Source: Falsiroseomonas frigidaquae (GTDB lineage: Bacteria > Pseudomonadota > Alphaproteobacteria > Acetobacterales > Acetobacteraceae). From it: a DNA stretch of 64,000 nucleotides. The stretch is taken from positions 1-64,000 of the forward strand of contig NZ_JAAVTX010000008.1 in NCBI RefSeq assembly GCF_012163145.1, read 5' to 3'. Under the pieces are notes generated by a model that was given only the letters and a program-made list of their open reading frames with translations, had not been told where the DNA came from and did not search any database. Shown here piece by piece: positions 39,802-49,023 of this stretch (positions are counted from its first letter, which is position 1; every line of letters starts with the position of its first letter). The translations under genes and the position numbers were made by a program.

Positions 39802-41961
39802 CTACCGCATCAGCCGCCGCAGCCCCTCCGCCACCTTCGCCGCATCCGCCAGCGCCGCCGCATTCAGCGGACGCGACACGACCGGCGCCGCCCGGCTGCC
39901 ATGCACGCGGGTGATCTCCGCATCCAGCCAGTCGAAGCAGCGGCGCTGGATCTCATCCACCCAGCGCGCACCATGCGCCGTGCCATGCGCCGTCTGCTCC
40001 GCGATCAGCACCCGGTTGGTGCGCTTGATGCTGGCCTCGATGGTGGGCCAGTCCATGCCCTCGATATCCAGGCAGCGCAGGTCGAGGATCTCGGCATCGA
40101 TGCCGGTCGCCGCCACCGCCGCCTCCGTCTCCGGCACCATGGCGCCATAGGTCAGCACGGTGCAGGCCGTGCCGTGGCGGACCACCCGCGCCTTGCCGAA
40201 GGGCACGATGTAGCCGAGGTCCTGCGGCACCAGGCCGCTGGTCTGGAACAGGCCCTGATGCTCGATCATCAGCACCGGATCCTCGCAGGCCAGCGCCGCA
40301 TTCATCAGCCCGACGTAATCATGCGGCGTGGAGGGATGCAGGATGCGCCAGCCGGGATAGGCGGCGAACAGCCCGGACGGGTCCATGGAATGCTGCGAGC
40401 CATAGCCCGCCGCCGGCGAGACACGCGCCCGCACCACCAGCGGAATGCCGAAGCCGCCGCCGAACATATGTGCGAACTTGCCGATGCCGTTGAACATCTG
40501 GTCGGCGGCGACGATGGTGAAGTCGCCGAACATGATGTCCACCACCGGCCGCAGCCCGCACAGCGCGGCGCCCAGCGCCATGCCCGTGAAACCGTTCTCG
40601 CAGATCGGCGTGGCGAAGACGCGTTCGGGGAAAGTCTCCATCACACCCTTGGCGGAGCCGGAGACGCCGCCGCGCAGCCGGTGGATGTCCTCGCCGATCA
40701 GCACGATGCGCGGGTCGCGTTGCATGTTGTGCAGCAGGGTGGCGGCGATGGCGTCGATGTATTTCATCGGCTGCGCCGGCACCGCGGCACTGGCTTCCTG
40801 CACCTTCAACCCGCGCAATTCGGAGAGGTCGCCGCGGATGCCGCGTTCGAGATCCGCCACCTCCGACAGCAGGCCCTCGCGCAGTTGCGGGGCATTGGCG
40901 CCGGGCGGGGTTTCCACCAGCGCCGCCGCGGCCTGCTCCACCACCGCCCGCACCCGCGCCTCCAGCCGCGCCAGGCCTTCGGCATCCAGCACGCCCAGCC
41001 GGTCCAGCACCACCGGCAGCGTGGTAACGGGATCGCGGGCGCGCCATTGCTCCTCCTCCGCCTTGTCGCGATAGCCGAACTGGCTGCCGAGCATCGGGCC
41101 GGACTGGTGCAGGAAGCGGTAGCAGATCGCCTCGACGAAGACCGGGCCGCCGGTTTCCGCGATCTGGTCGCGCGCCCATTGCATCGCCCGCCGCACCGCC
41201 AGCACGTCCATGCCGTCGCATTCGACCGAGGGCACGCCGAACATGGCGCCGCGCGTCGTCAGCCGCGTCTCCCGCGTCTGCTCCCGCACATGGGTGGAGA
41301 CGGCGTAGAAATTGTTCTCCAGGAAGAACACCACCGGCAGCCGGTACAGCGCCGCCAGGTTGATCGCCTCCAGCGTCTGCCCGGCCATCAGTGTGCCGTC
41401 GCCGAAGAAGGCGACCGAGATATTGTCCCGCCCCAGCACCTTGTCGGCCAGGCCATAGCCCACCGCATGCGGCACGTTGCCGCCGATGATGGCGGAGGAA
41501 CCCACCACGCCGGCCTCGGCGATCCGCATATGCATCGACCCGCCGCGGCCACCATTGTAGCCCTGCGCCAGCCCCATGATCTCCGCCATGGTCCGCCGCA
41601 CATGGTCCTGCGCGGCCTCCGGCACGGAATCACTGCGCGGGTCGTAGCCCTCCGGCGTCGCGGCGTTCAGCAGCTTGGCCAGGATCTGGTGATGCGCGCG
41701 ATGCGTGCCGTTGATCTTGTCCTCGGTGCCGAGCACGGACAGCGCGCCGACCGCGCCACCCTCCTGCCCGATCGAGGCATGGGCGGGGCCATGGATCAGC
41801 CCGGCGCCGTGCAGGTCAAGGATCTTCTCCTCGAAGCGGCGGATCAGCAGAAGCTGTTCCATCCAGCGGGCGAGGTCGGCCGGGTCCTCCGCCGCCCAGT
41901 CTGTCGCCTCGACCTCCAGCCGGAACCAGGGGGTCGCGGTGGCGATGGGGTTGAGCTTCAC
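39802..41961 (-). CDS. Fused alpha/beta E1 component, thiamine-dependent 2-oxoacid dehydrogenase type
   Basis: A 719-residue cytoplasmic enzyme joining the E1-alpha and E1-beta chains found separately in pyruvate, branched-chain or acetoin dehydrogenases. The thiamine diphosphate motif is GDGT (187-190) to NN (216-217) in the alpha half; the beta half begins near residue 385 (MKYIDAIAATLLHNMQRDPR) with GEDI and CENGFTGMALGAAL. It starts with GTG at 41961, overlapping the GntR gene stop by three bases, and is co-transcribed with it. The frame upstream is antisense to the acylase gene and is not coding. No E2 or E3 is nearby. Confidence 0.92.
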   Translation of the reverse strand: MKLNPIATATPWFRLEVEATDWAAEDPADLARWMEQLLLIRRFEEKILDLHGAGLIHGPAHASIGQEGGAVGALSVLGTEDKINGTHRAHHQILAKLLNAATPEGYDPRSDSVPEAAQDHVRRTMAEIMGLAQGYNGGRGGSMHMRIAEAGVVGSSAIIGGNVPHAVGYGLADKVLGRDNISVAFFGDGTLMAGQTLEAINLAALYRLPVVFFLENNFYAVSTHVREQTRETRLTTRGAMFGVPSVECDGMDVLAVRRAMQWARDQIAETGGPVFVEAICYRFLHQSGPMLGSQFGYRDKAEEEQWRARDPVTTLPVVLDRLGVLDAEGLARLEARVRAVVEQAAAALVETPPGANAPQLREGLLSEVADLERGIRGDLSELRGLKVQEASAAVPAQPMKYIDAIAATLLHNMQRDPRIVLIGEDIHRLRGGVSGSAKGVMETFPERVFATPICENGFTGMALGAALCGLRPVVDIMFGDFTIVAADQMFNGIGKFAHMFGGGFGIPLVVRARVSPAAGYGSQHSMDPSGLFAAYPGWRILHPSTPHDYVGLMNAALACEDPVLMIEHQGLFQTSGLVPQDLGYIVPFGKARVVRHGTACTVLTYGAMVPETEAAVAATGIDAEILDLRCLDIEGMDWPTIEASIKRTNRVLIAEQTAHGTAHGARWVDEIQRRCFDWLDAEITRVHGSRAAPVVSRPLNAAALADAAKVAEGLRRLMR

Positions 41962-42683
41962 GCGGCGTTTCCCTTGCTTTGGGCGGCCTGTTCCATCGCC
42001 GCCAGATGGCGCAGCAGGCCCGCGCCGCCTTCCTCCATATCCGCCTGCACCGCGGCCCGGGTCGCCGCGCCGTCGCGGGCGCGCAGCCCGTCCAATATGT
42101 CCAGGTGCCGGTGGCGGCCCGGATAGGTCGGGTGGGCGTCGGGGTAGAGGTAGGTCAGCATCGGGCCGTTGCGCAGCCAGATGCCCTCGATCACCGCCAG
42201 CAACTCCGGCATGGCGGCGGCGCGGTACAGGCCGTGATGGAAGCGCCAATTGGCGCGGATGGCGGGCGCTGCCTCCCCGGCCGCCTCGGCGCGGACCAGC
42301 TCCGCATGGATGCGTTCCAGGGCGCGGATTTCGGCGGGCGTGATGTGGCGGGCGGCGGCCTCGGCGGCCAGGCCTTCCAGCGATGCGCGCACCAGGCGCA
42401 GCTCCTGGTACTGCGCCAGCGTCAGGCCGGCGACCGTGATGGCCTTGGCCTGTTCCATCCGCAGCGCGCGTTCCCGCACCAGCTGCATCACCGCCTCCCG
42501 CACCGGGGTTTCGGAGGTGCCGAGCTGCTGCGCCAGTTCGCGGATCTTCAGGCGCTGGCCGGGCCGCATGCGGCCTTCCATCAGCGCATCGCGCAATTCG
42601 CCATAGACGCGGCCGGTCAGGTTCTCCCGCCCCACGGGGGACAGGAAGGCGATGTCTTCGGAGGTGGGGACGCTTGCGCTCAT
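41958..42683 (-). CDS. GntR family regulator, FCD domain
   Basis: DNA-binding regulator of 241 residues in the FadR/FCD branch of GntR. The winged helix covers about 20-90 (VYGELRDALMEGRMRPGQRLKIRELAQ and LGTSETPVREAVMQL, the recognition helix). The FCD domain (about 100-225) keeps the His/Asp metal and ligand pocket in RANWRFHHGLYRA and GRHRHLDILDGL. It is divergent from the acylase gene with GATATATC site C sixteen bases upstream of its ATG, so it may control itself and the cluster. A carboxylate effector is usual for this branch. Confidence 0.94.
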   Translation of the reverse strand: MSASVPTSEDIAFLSPVGRENLTGRVYGELRDALMEGRMRPGQRLKIRELAQQLGTSETPVREAVMQLVRERALRMEQAKAITVAGLTLAQYQELRLVRASLEGLAAEAAARHITPAEIRALERIHAELVRAEAAGEAAPAIRANWRFHHGLYRAAAMPELLAVIEGIWLRNGPMLTYLYPDAHPTYPGRHRHLDILDGLRARDGAATRAAVQADMEEGGAGLLRHLAAMEQAAQSKGNAA

Positions 42684-42698
42684 CGCTCCATCGTATTT

Positions 42699-42706
42699 GA
42701 TATATC
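42699..42706. promoter_or_regulatory. GATATATC palindrome, site C
   Basis: GATATATC lies in the 62-base gap between the GntR start (42683) and the acylase start (42746). Forward context is ATTTGATATATCCAG. Third occurrence of the core in this cluster, here beside the gene of its likely regulator. Confidence 0.5.
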
Positions 42707-42745
42707 CAGCCCGCGGCAATCCCGGCCGCGCAGGAGGGACCGCCG

Positions 42746-45061
42746 ATGCCGCCCACCCCCGGATACGAGGCCCTGCGCGCCGCCCTGCCGCCGCTGGACG
42801 GCACGCTGCCCCTGCCCGGGCTGCGCCAGCCTGCGACGGTGCTGCGCGACCGCTGGGGCATCCCGCATATCCGGACCGAAGGCGGCGCGGAGGATGCCTT
42901 CCGCGCCCAGGGCTTCGTCCATGCCCAGGACCGGCTGTTCCAGATGGAGCTGAACCGCCGCCGCGCCCTCGGCCGCAGCGCCGAATGGATCGGTGCGCCG
43001 GCGGCGGAGGGCGACATCCTGGCCCGCCGCCTGGGCGTGGAGGAAGCCAGCCGGCGCGACTTCGCTGCATTGGGGGCGGAGGCGCAGGCGATGCTGGCCG
43101 CCTACGCGGCGGGCGTGAACGCCTTCCTCGATTCCGGCGCGCCCCTGCCCATCGAATACACGCTGCTGCAGGCGGTGCCGGAACGCTGGGAGGGCTGGCA
43201 CGCGATCGCCGTGATGCGCCGCCTCGGCCTGCTGATGGGCTCCGTCTGGTTCAAGCTGTGGCGCGCCGCGGCGCTGCCGCTGCTGGGCGCGGAACAGGCG
43301 GCGAAGCTGCGCTACGATGATGGCGGGAAGGATCTCCTGCTGGTGCCGCCGGGGGCGGAGGCACAGCGGCTGGAAGCGGACCTGGCCGCGCTGCGCCCGG
43401 CGATCGAGGCGCTGCTGGGCGGCGCCCCGCCGGATGCGACGGGCGGCGGCAGCAACAACTGGGCCGTGGCCCCGGCGCAATCCTCCACCGGCCGCCCGGT
43501 GGTGGCCGGCGACCCGCACCGGGTCTTCGAGATCCCCAACATGTACGCCCAGGGCCATCTGGCCTGCGCGGATTTCGACGTGGTGGGGCTGACGGTGCCC
43601 GGCGTGCCGGGCTTCCCGCATTTCGCCCATAACGGCCAGGTCGCCTACTGCGTCACCCATGCCTTCGTGGACATCCACGACGTGTATCTGGAGCGCTTCG
43701 ACGCGGATGCGCAGAACGCGCTCGGCCCGGATGGCTGGGTGCCGGTGCGGCGGCGGCAGGACCGCATCCAGGTGCGTGGCGGCGCGGCGCGTGATTTCGA
43801 GGTGGTGGAGACCCGCCACGGCCCCGTCATCGCCGGCGACCCGGCCAGCGGCACGGCGCTGGCGCTCCGCTCCGTCCAATTCGCCGAAACCGATTTGTCC
43901 TTCGACTGCCTGCCCCGCATGCTGCGCGCACCCACCGTGGAGGCGCTGTTCGAGGCGACGCGGGGCTGGGGGCTGATCGACCACAACCTGGTCGCTGGCG
44001 ACCTGGACGGCCATATCGGCCACCAGATCCGCGCCCTGGTGCCACGGCGGCCCCGCGCAAATGGCTGGCTGCCCGTGCCGGGCTGGCAGGCCGAGGCGGA
44101 TTGGCAGGGCATGATCGCGCATAAGGACATGCCGCGCGTGATGGACCCGGCGGAGGGTCTGATCGTCACCGCCAACAACCGCGTCGCGGCCGATGGCGGG
44201 CCGGACTACCTCTGCACCGATTGCCACCCGCCCTACCGCGCCCAGCGCGTGCTGGCCCGGCTGCGCGCGGCGCCGGAAGCGCGCAGCGTGGAGGGTGCGG
44301 CGAGCCTGCATGGCGACACGCTGTCGCTGAACGCGCTGCTGTTCCGGGAGAAGCTCGCTGGCCTGCCCGCCCCCGCCGAGCCCGAACCCGCCGCGCTCCG
44401 CCAGCGCCTGCTGGACTGGGACGGCCGGATGAGTGCCGAGGCCAGCGCCCCGGCCGCCTATGTCGTCTTCCGCCGGGCGCTGACGGCGATCCTGGTGGAG
44501 CGCAGCGGGTTGGGCGGGCTGGCCGGCCACCCGATGCTGGCGGTCAGCCCCGGCGTGCCGCCCATCAACCAGCTCTGGTGGACCCTGCCGACCCTGCTGC
44601 GCGAGGACGATGCGAGCCTTTTGGACGGCCTGAGCTGGTCCGAGGCCCTGGCCGAGGCGCTGCGCCGCGCGGCGCCGGAAGCGGCAGGCGCGCGCCCCTG
44701 GGGCGAGGTGCATCGCCCGCACCTGACCCACCCGCTCTCGCCCCTGTTCCCGGATTGGGCGGCGCTGCTGGACCCGCCCTCGCTGCCCATCGGCGGCGAC
44801 ATGGACACGGTGCTCGCCACCGGCTTCTTCGCCGCCGGCGGCAATGCCGCGGGCTATGGTGCGCTGGCGCGCTACGCCTTCGATGTCGGGGCCTGGGAGA
44901 ACAGCCGCTGGTCGGTGTTCCACGGCACCTCCGGCCATCCCGGCAGCCCGCATTACGCGGACCAGCACCCGGTCTGGGCCGGCACGGCGATGGTGCAGAT
45001 GCTCTATGGCTGGGAGGGCATCCAGGCGCAGGCGGTTTGGCGCCAGATGCTGGCGCCGTAG
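42746..45061 (+). CDS. Penicillin acylase family protein
   Basis: Ntn-hydrolase of 771 residues that would be cut into two chains by itself. The nucleophile is Ser236 in GGGSNNWAVAP, where the beta chain would start. Other family marks are GIPHIRTEGGAEDAFRAQGFVHAQDR near the start and the Asn in VAGDPHRVFEIPN. Unlike the periplasmic enzymes it has no signal peptide (starts MPPTPGYEALRAALP), implying a cytoplasmic place. Substrates of this family include penicillins, acyl-homoserine lactones and other N-acyl amines. The gene ends two bases from the convergent amidohydrolase stop. Neighbours point to amide catabolism, with the real substrate open. Confidence 0.92.
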   Translation: MPPTPGYEALRAALPPLDGTLPLPGLRQPATVLRDRWGIPHIRTEGGAEDAFRAQGFVHAQDRLFQMELNRRRALGRSAEWIGAPAAEGDILARRLGVEEASRRDFAALGAEAQAMLAAYAAGVNAFLDSGAPLPIEYTLLQAVPERWEGWHAIAVMRRLGLLMGSVWFKLWRAAALPLLGAEQAAKLRYDDGGKDLLLVPPGAEAQRLEADLAALRPAIEALLGGAPPDATGGGSNNWAVAPAQSSTGRPVVAGDPHRVFEIPNMYAQGHLACADFDVVGLTVPGVPGFPHFAHNGQVAYCVTHAFVDIHDVYLERFDADAQNALGPDGWVPVRRRQDRIQVRGGAARDFEVVETRHGPVIAGDPASGTALALRSVQFAETDLSFDCLPRMLRAPTVEALFEATRGWGLIDHNLVAGDLDGHIGHQIRALVPRRPRANGWLPVPGWQAEADWQGMIAHKDMPRVMDPAEGLIVTANNRVAADGGPDYLCTDCHPPYRAQRVLARLRAAPEARSVEGAASLHGDTLSLNALLFREKLAGLPAPAEPEPAALRQRLLDWDGRMSAEASAPAAYVVFRRALTAILVERSGLGGLAGHPMLAVSPGVPPINQLWWTLPTLLREDDASLLDGLSWSEALAEALRRAAPEAAGARPWGEVHRPHLTHPLSPLFPDWAALLDPPSLPIGGDMDTVLATGFFAAGGNAAGYGALARYAFDVGAWENSRWSVFHGTSGHPGSPHYADQHPVWAGTAMVQMLYGWEGIQAQAVWRQMLAP

Positions 45062-45062
45062 G

Positions 45063-46394
45063 TCACTCGGCCACGCCCACCATCGCATCCAGCTCCCGCC
45101 AATCCGGCGCCGTCGCCTCCAGCACGCGGCCAGCGCGCAGCACCACGCGGTCCGCTTGCGGGCGGGACAGCAGCTCCGTCATGAAGCGGGCGCCATACAG
45201 CACCAGGTCGGCGCTGGCGCCGACGCGGATGGTGCCGTGCTGCGCGGCCACACCCATCGCCTCCGCCGGCCGCGCCGTGGCTGCGGCGGGCCAGGTGGCG
45301 AAGGGGTGGTCGAGGTGCAGGATGCGCGCGGATTCCCGGAACACCTCGGTCATGTCGAGGTCGCCATAGGCGTAGAACGGATCGCGCGTATTGTCGGAGG
45401 CGACGGAGACGCGGATGCCCGCCGCCCGCATCTCATGCACCAGCGTCACGCCGCGCCAGCGGGGCGTGCGGTTCGCCACGCGGTCCTGCAGGTACATGTT
45501 GCACATCGGCAGCACGACGATGTCGATGCCGGCCTCGGCCACGCGGGCAATCGTCTCCCGCGCGAAATCCTCCGGCTGGATCGAGAGCGAGCAGCAATGG
45601 CCGCATTGGATCTTACCGCGAAAGCCGCGCTTCAGCGCCGTCAGCGCGATCTCCCGCAGGGCACGCGCGCCGCCTTCGCCGCTCTCATCCACATGCAGGT
45701 CGAGATCCAGGCCGCGCGCTTCCGCAAGGGAGAAGAAGTGGTCCAGCTCCGCCTGGAAATTTGCGGGCAGCGCGTCATGGATGCCGCCGGTGTGGCGCGT
45801 GACCATGCCGAGCACGCCGCCCGATTCCGCCACCATATCGGCCAGCGTCTCGCCATTCGGCCCCGCGAAACGGTCCAGCGGGCAGATCGAGGACATCTGC
45901 AGCGTGATGCGCCCGGCCCATTCCTCCCGCAGCCGGCGGAAGACGCGCCAGGTGGTCACCCCGTGCGGCAGGTAGGTGTCCAGATGCGTGCGGATCGCCA
46001 CCGTGCCATGGGCGTAAGCGCAGCGCAGGGCGAAATCGGCGCGGGCTTCGATATCCGCCTCGCTCCAGGCGGCGCCGCGGTCGCCCATCACGGCCTGGAT
46101 CGCGCCGGCGAAATCGCCGGTCGGGTTGCGGGTGCGCGGCCAGATATGGCCCTTGTCGAGATGCGTATGGGCATCGACGAAGCCGGGCCACACTTGGCCG
46201 CCGCGCAGGTCGATGCCATCCGGCGCGGTGCCGCGCGGCGCCAGGGCCGCGATGCGGCCATGCTCGATGCGGATATCCAGCCGCAGCAGCCCGTCCACAT
46301 CCTGCGGCACGTCCAGCCCCTGGATCAGCGCGGCATGGGTGCGGGCATTGCGCAGCCAGAAGCTGGAGCCGGCTGCAGAAATCTCGGCCTTCAT
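45063..46394 (-). CDS. Amidohydrolase, cytosine deaminase type
   Basis: Metal-dependent hydrolase of 443 residues. Metal ligands: PGFVDAHTHLDKGH, the LHVDESGEGG segment, the IQCGHCCSLS motif, and ASDNTRDPFYAYGDLDM with the catalytic Asp. This set is that of CodA-like cytosine/creatinine-type deaminases. It overlaps the upstream permease stop (ATGA) and is the last gene of an operon with an NMT1/THI5-like importer, suggesting an imported pyrimidine-like substrate deaminated after uptake. Substrate unproven. Confidence 0.92.
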   Translation of the reverse strand: MKAEISAAGSSFWLRNARTHAALIQGLDVPQDVDGLLRLDIRIEHGRIAALAPRGTAPDGIDLRGGQVWPGFVDAHTHLDKGHIWPRTRNPTGDFAGAIQAVMGDRGAAWSEADIEARADFALRCAYAHGTVAIRTHLDTYLPHGVTTWRVFRRLREEWAGRITLQMSSICPLDRFAGPNGETLADMVAESGGVLGMVTRHTGGIHDALPANFQAELDHFFSLAEARGLDLDLHVDESGEGGARALREIALTALKRGFRGKIQCGHCCSLSIQPEDFARETIARVAEAGIDIVVLPMCNMYLQDRVANRTPRWRGVTLVHEMRAAGIRVSVASDNTRDPFYAYGDLDMTEVFRESARILHLDHPFATWPAAATARPAEAMGVAAQHGTIRVGASADLVLYGARFMTELLSRPQADRVVLRAGRVLEATAPDWRELDAMVGVAE

Positions 46395-47251
46395 CGACGG
46401 TCCTTGAGGGCGCTTTCGTGCCAGTGGCGCAGCGCGAGGTGGGAGATCAGGCTCATCGCCAGGAAGATCGCGATGCCGGTGAGGGAGACCAGCACAAGCG
46501 CAGCGAACATCTTCGGGATCTGCAACTGGTAGCCGGCTTCCAGGATGCGGTAGGCGAGGCCCGAAGCCCGCCCGCCCGTGCCGGCGACGAATTCCGCCAC
46601 GATCGCGCCGATCAGCGCCAGCCCGCCGGAGATCCGCAGCCCCGCCAGGAAGTACGGCATCGCCGTCGGCAGCCGCAGGCGGCGCAGCACCTGCCAGCGG
46701 CTGGCGCGGTACAGGCGGAACAGGTCGGTCAGGTTCTGGTCCGCGCTGTTCAGCCCCAGCGTGGTGTTGGACAGGATCGGGAAGAAGGCGACGATCCAGG
46801 CGCAGATCAGCAGCGCCAGGCGGATGTCATCCACCCAGATGATGATCAGCGGCGCGATGGCGACCACCGGCGTGACCTGCAGGATCACCGCATAGGGGAA
46901 CAGCGACATCTCGATGATGCGCGACTGCGCGAACAGCACCGACAGCAGCAGGCCGAGCGTCGCCGCCACGAACAGCGCCGCGAAGGTGATCTGCAGCGTG
47001 ACCAGCAGCGAGACGGACAGCGACGGCCATTCGCGGATCAGCGCGCGCCACACCTCCAGCGGCCCGGGCAGCAGGTAGGGCGGAATCTCGTTGATCCGCA
47101 CCACCGCTTCCCAGCCCACCAGCGCCAGCACGCCGATCAGCGTGGGCGCGAGGATGCGGAACCAGCCCTCCGCCGTCAGCCCGGCATAGCGGGCCGCGCG
47201 ATTCTCCTCCGGCGCATCGGCCGCCTCATTGGCGGAGAGGGTGACCGTCAT
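46391..47251 (-). CDS. ABC transporter permease (SsuC/ThiX type)
   Basis: Inner-membrane permease of 286 residues with about six helices. The coupling segment is [32 protein letters not shown], typical for nitrate/sulfonate/pyrimidine importers. ATG at 47251 overlaps the ATPase stop, and its own stop overlaps the amidohydrolase start. Belongs with the receptor and ATPase upstream. Confidence 0.94.
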   Translation of the reverse strand: MTVTLSANEAADAPEENRAARYAGLTAEGWFRILAPTLIGVLALVGWEAVVRINEIPPYLLPGPLEVWRALIREWPSLSVSLLVTLQITFAALFVAATLGLLLSVLFAQSRIIEMSLFPYAVILQVTPVVAIAPLIIIWVDDIRLALLICAWIVAFFPILSNTTLGLNSADQNLTDLFRLYRASRWQVLRRLRLPTAMPYFLAGLRISGGLALIGAIVAEFVAGTGGRASGLAYRILEAGYQLQIPKMFAALVLVSLTGIAIFLAMSLISHLALRHWHESALKDRR

Positions 47252-48003
47252 GTGCCCATGGCCCTGTCGAGTGCCTGCGAAATGTCGCGGCAATGCGCCG
47301 CATATTCGGCGGATGTCCGGAAGGACTCGCCCCGCGGATAGGGCGCATCCACCGCCAGGTCCTCCACCACCCGCCCCGGCCGCGCCGCCATCACCACGAT
47401 GCGGCGGGACAGGTAGACGCTTTCGAACACCGAATGGGTGACGAAGACGGCGGTGAAGCGCTCCGCCTCCCACAGCTTCAGCAGGTCGTTGTTCAGCTTG
47501 TGGCGGGTGATCTCATCCAGCGCCGCGAAGGGCTCGTCCATCAGCAGCAGCCGCGGCTTCGTCACCAGGGCGCGGGCGATGGAGACGCGCATCTTCATGC
47601 CGCCGGAGAGCGCACGCGGATAGCTGCCCTCGAAGCCCGCCAGCCCGACCGAGTCCAGCGCCGCCCGCGCGCGCCGCTCCGCCTCCGCCCGCGCCATGCC
47701 GGCCAGCCGCAGCGGCAGCATCACGTTCTTTAGCGCGGAGGACCAGGGCATCAGCGTCGGCTCCTGGAAGACGAAGCCGATATCGCCGGTCTCCCCGCCA
47801 CCGGCGACCTCGATGCGGCCGGAGGATGGCGCGATGAGCCCCGCCATCATCCGCAGCACGGTGGATTTCCCGCAGCCCGAGGGGCCGAGCAGCGAGACAA
47901 AGTCGCCCCGCTGCACCGCCAGATCCACGCCCCGCACGGCGAGCGTGCCATTGGCGTAGCGCTTGGTGACGCCTTCCAGCGAGGCGACAGTCGCAGGAAC
48001 CAC
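47248..48003 (-). CDS. ABC transporter ATP-binding protein (SsuB/ThiZ type)
   Basis: ATPase of 251 residues. Walker [18 protein letters not shown], signature [15 protein letters not shown], Walker [20 protein letters not shown] and switch His in [11 protein letters not shown]. It starts GTG at 48003, directly after the receptor stop. Energises the importer. Confidence 0.95.
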   Translation of the reverse strand: MVPATVASLEGVTKRYANGTLAVRGVDLAVQRGDFVSLLGPSGCGKSTVLRMMAGLIAPSSGRIEVAGGGETGDIGFVFQEPTLMPWSSALKNVMLPLRLAGMARAEAERRARAALDSVGLAGFEGSYPRALSGGMKMRVSIARALVTKPRLLLMDEPFAALDEITRHKLNNDLLKLWEAERFTAVFVTHSVFESVYLSRRIVVMAARPGRVVEDLAVDAPYPRGESFRTSAEYAAHCRDISQALDRAMGT

Positions 48004-49023
48004 TCAGGTCAGGCCGACGCGCTTGTTGACGAATTCCAGGCTGTAGGCGCGCGCGGGGTCCAGGCCGGCCGGATACAGGCCGACATCGCGCATGCCCTCG
48101 TAGAAGGATTTCCAGCGCGCATCCGTCATCGCGCCGATGCCGAGCTGCAGCGCATCGCCGGATTGCACGATGCCGGCCTCCTTCATCACGCGCACGGCGT
48201 AGGCGATCTTGGCGTCGTCCATCTCCGGGTTGTCGCGCTTGATGGCGCCGTTGGCGGCGCCGACATCCTCGCCCTTCATGTAGGCGGTCCAGCCCTCGAT
48301 CGTCGCGTTGACGAAGCGCTGCACCAGGTCCTTTTTCTCCGTCACTATGCGGCGGGAGGCGTCGATGGTGGTCTGGTAGTTCTGGTAGCCGGCATCGGCG
48401 ATCAGAAAGACGCGCGGCGTGGCGCCGGCCTGCTGGGCGGCGAAGGGCTCGGAGGAGATGAAGCCCTGCTGGATCGCCATGCGGTCCGCCATGAAGGGGC
48501 CGACATTGAAGGTGTAGGGGCGGATCTGTTCATCCGTGAAGCCGAACTTCGCCTTCAGGAACGGCCAGTAGGTGACACGGCCGGAGGCGCCGATCAGGAT
48601 CGGGCGGCCCTTCATGTCCTCGAAGGAATTGATGCCGTTGCCCGCATGGGTCATCAGCACCTGCGGGTCCTTCTGCATGATGGCGCCGATGGTCAGGAAG
48701 GGCAGGTTCTCCCGCGCATAGTTCAGCGCCTGGAAGCCGTTGGACATGATGAAGTCCACACGGCCGGCCAGCAGAAGCTGAGACGGGTTCTGCTGCGGCC
48801 CGCCCATGCGGATTTCGCACTCGATGCCGTGGCGGCGATAGATGCCGGCGGCGACGGCCTGGTAGTAGCCGCCGTGTTCCGCCTGGGCGCGCCAGTTGGT
48901 CTGGAAGGAGACCTTGTCCAGGCTCTGCGCCAGGGGCACCCTCGCGCCGGGCACCGCGGCCAGTGCGAGGCCGATGCCGCCTGTCAGCAGGGTCCGCCGC
49001 TCGAATCGATACCGAGTGCGCAT
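48004..49023 (-). CDS. ABC transporter substrate-binding protein, NMT1/THI5-like
   Basis: Periplasmic receptor of 339 residues in the NMT1/THI5-like family, which binds pyrimidines, sulfonates or similar. Signal: MRTRYRFERRTLLTGGIGLAL (twin arginine at 9-10). The mature start KVSFQTNWRAQAEHGGYYQAVAAGIYRRHG is the family signature. First gene of the operon; the ATG at 49023 is used because the frame further upstream (to 49197) is low-quality. Its deaminase partner hints at a pyrimidine. Confidence 0.93.
   Translation of the reverse strand: MRTRYRFERRTLLTGGIGLALAAVPGARVPLAQSLDKVSFQTNWRAQAEHGGYYQAVAAGIYRRHGIECEIRMGGPQQNPSQLLLAGRVDFIMSNGFQALNYARENLPFLTIGAIMQKDPQVLMTHAGNGINSFEDMKGRPILIGASGRVTYWPFLKAKFGFTDEQIRPYTFNVGPFMADRMAIQQGFISSEPFAAQQAGATPRVFLIADAGYQNYQTTIDASRRIVTEKKDLVQRFVNATIEGWTAYMKGEDVGAANGAIKRDNPEMDDAKIAYAVRVMKEAGIVQSGDALQLGIGAMTDARWKSFYEGMRDVGLYPAGLDPARAYSLEFVNKRVGLT

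Noticed and set aside
41962-43017. Upstream extension of the fused E1 frame to 43017
   Set aside because: The extension is Arg/Pro-rich, runs antisense to the acylase and over the gntR gene, while a GTG at 41961 overlaps the gntR stop and begins a normal E1 N-terminus.
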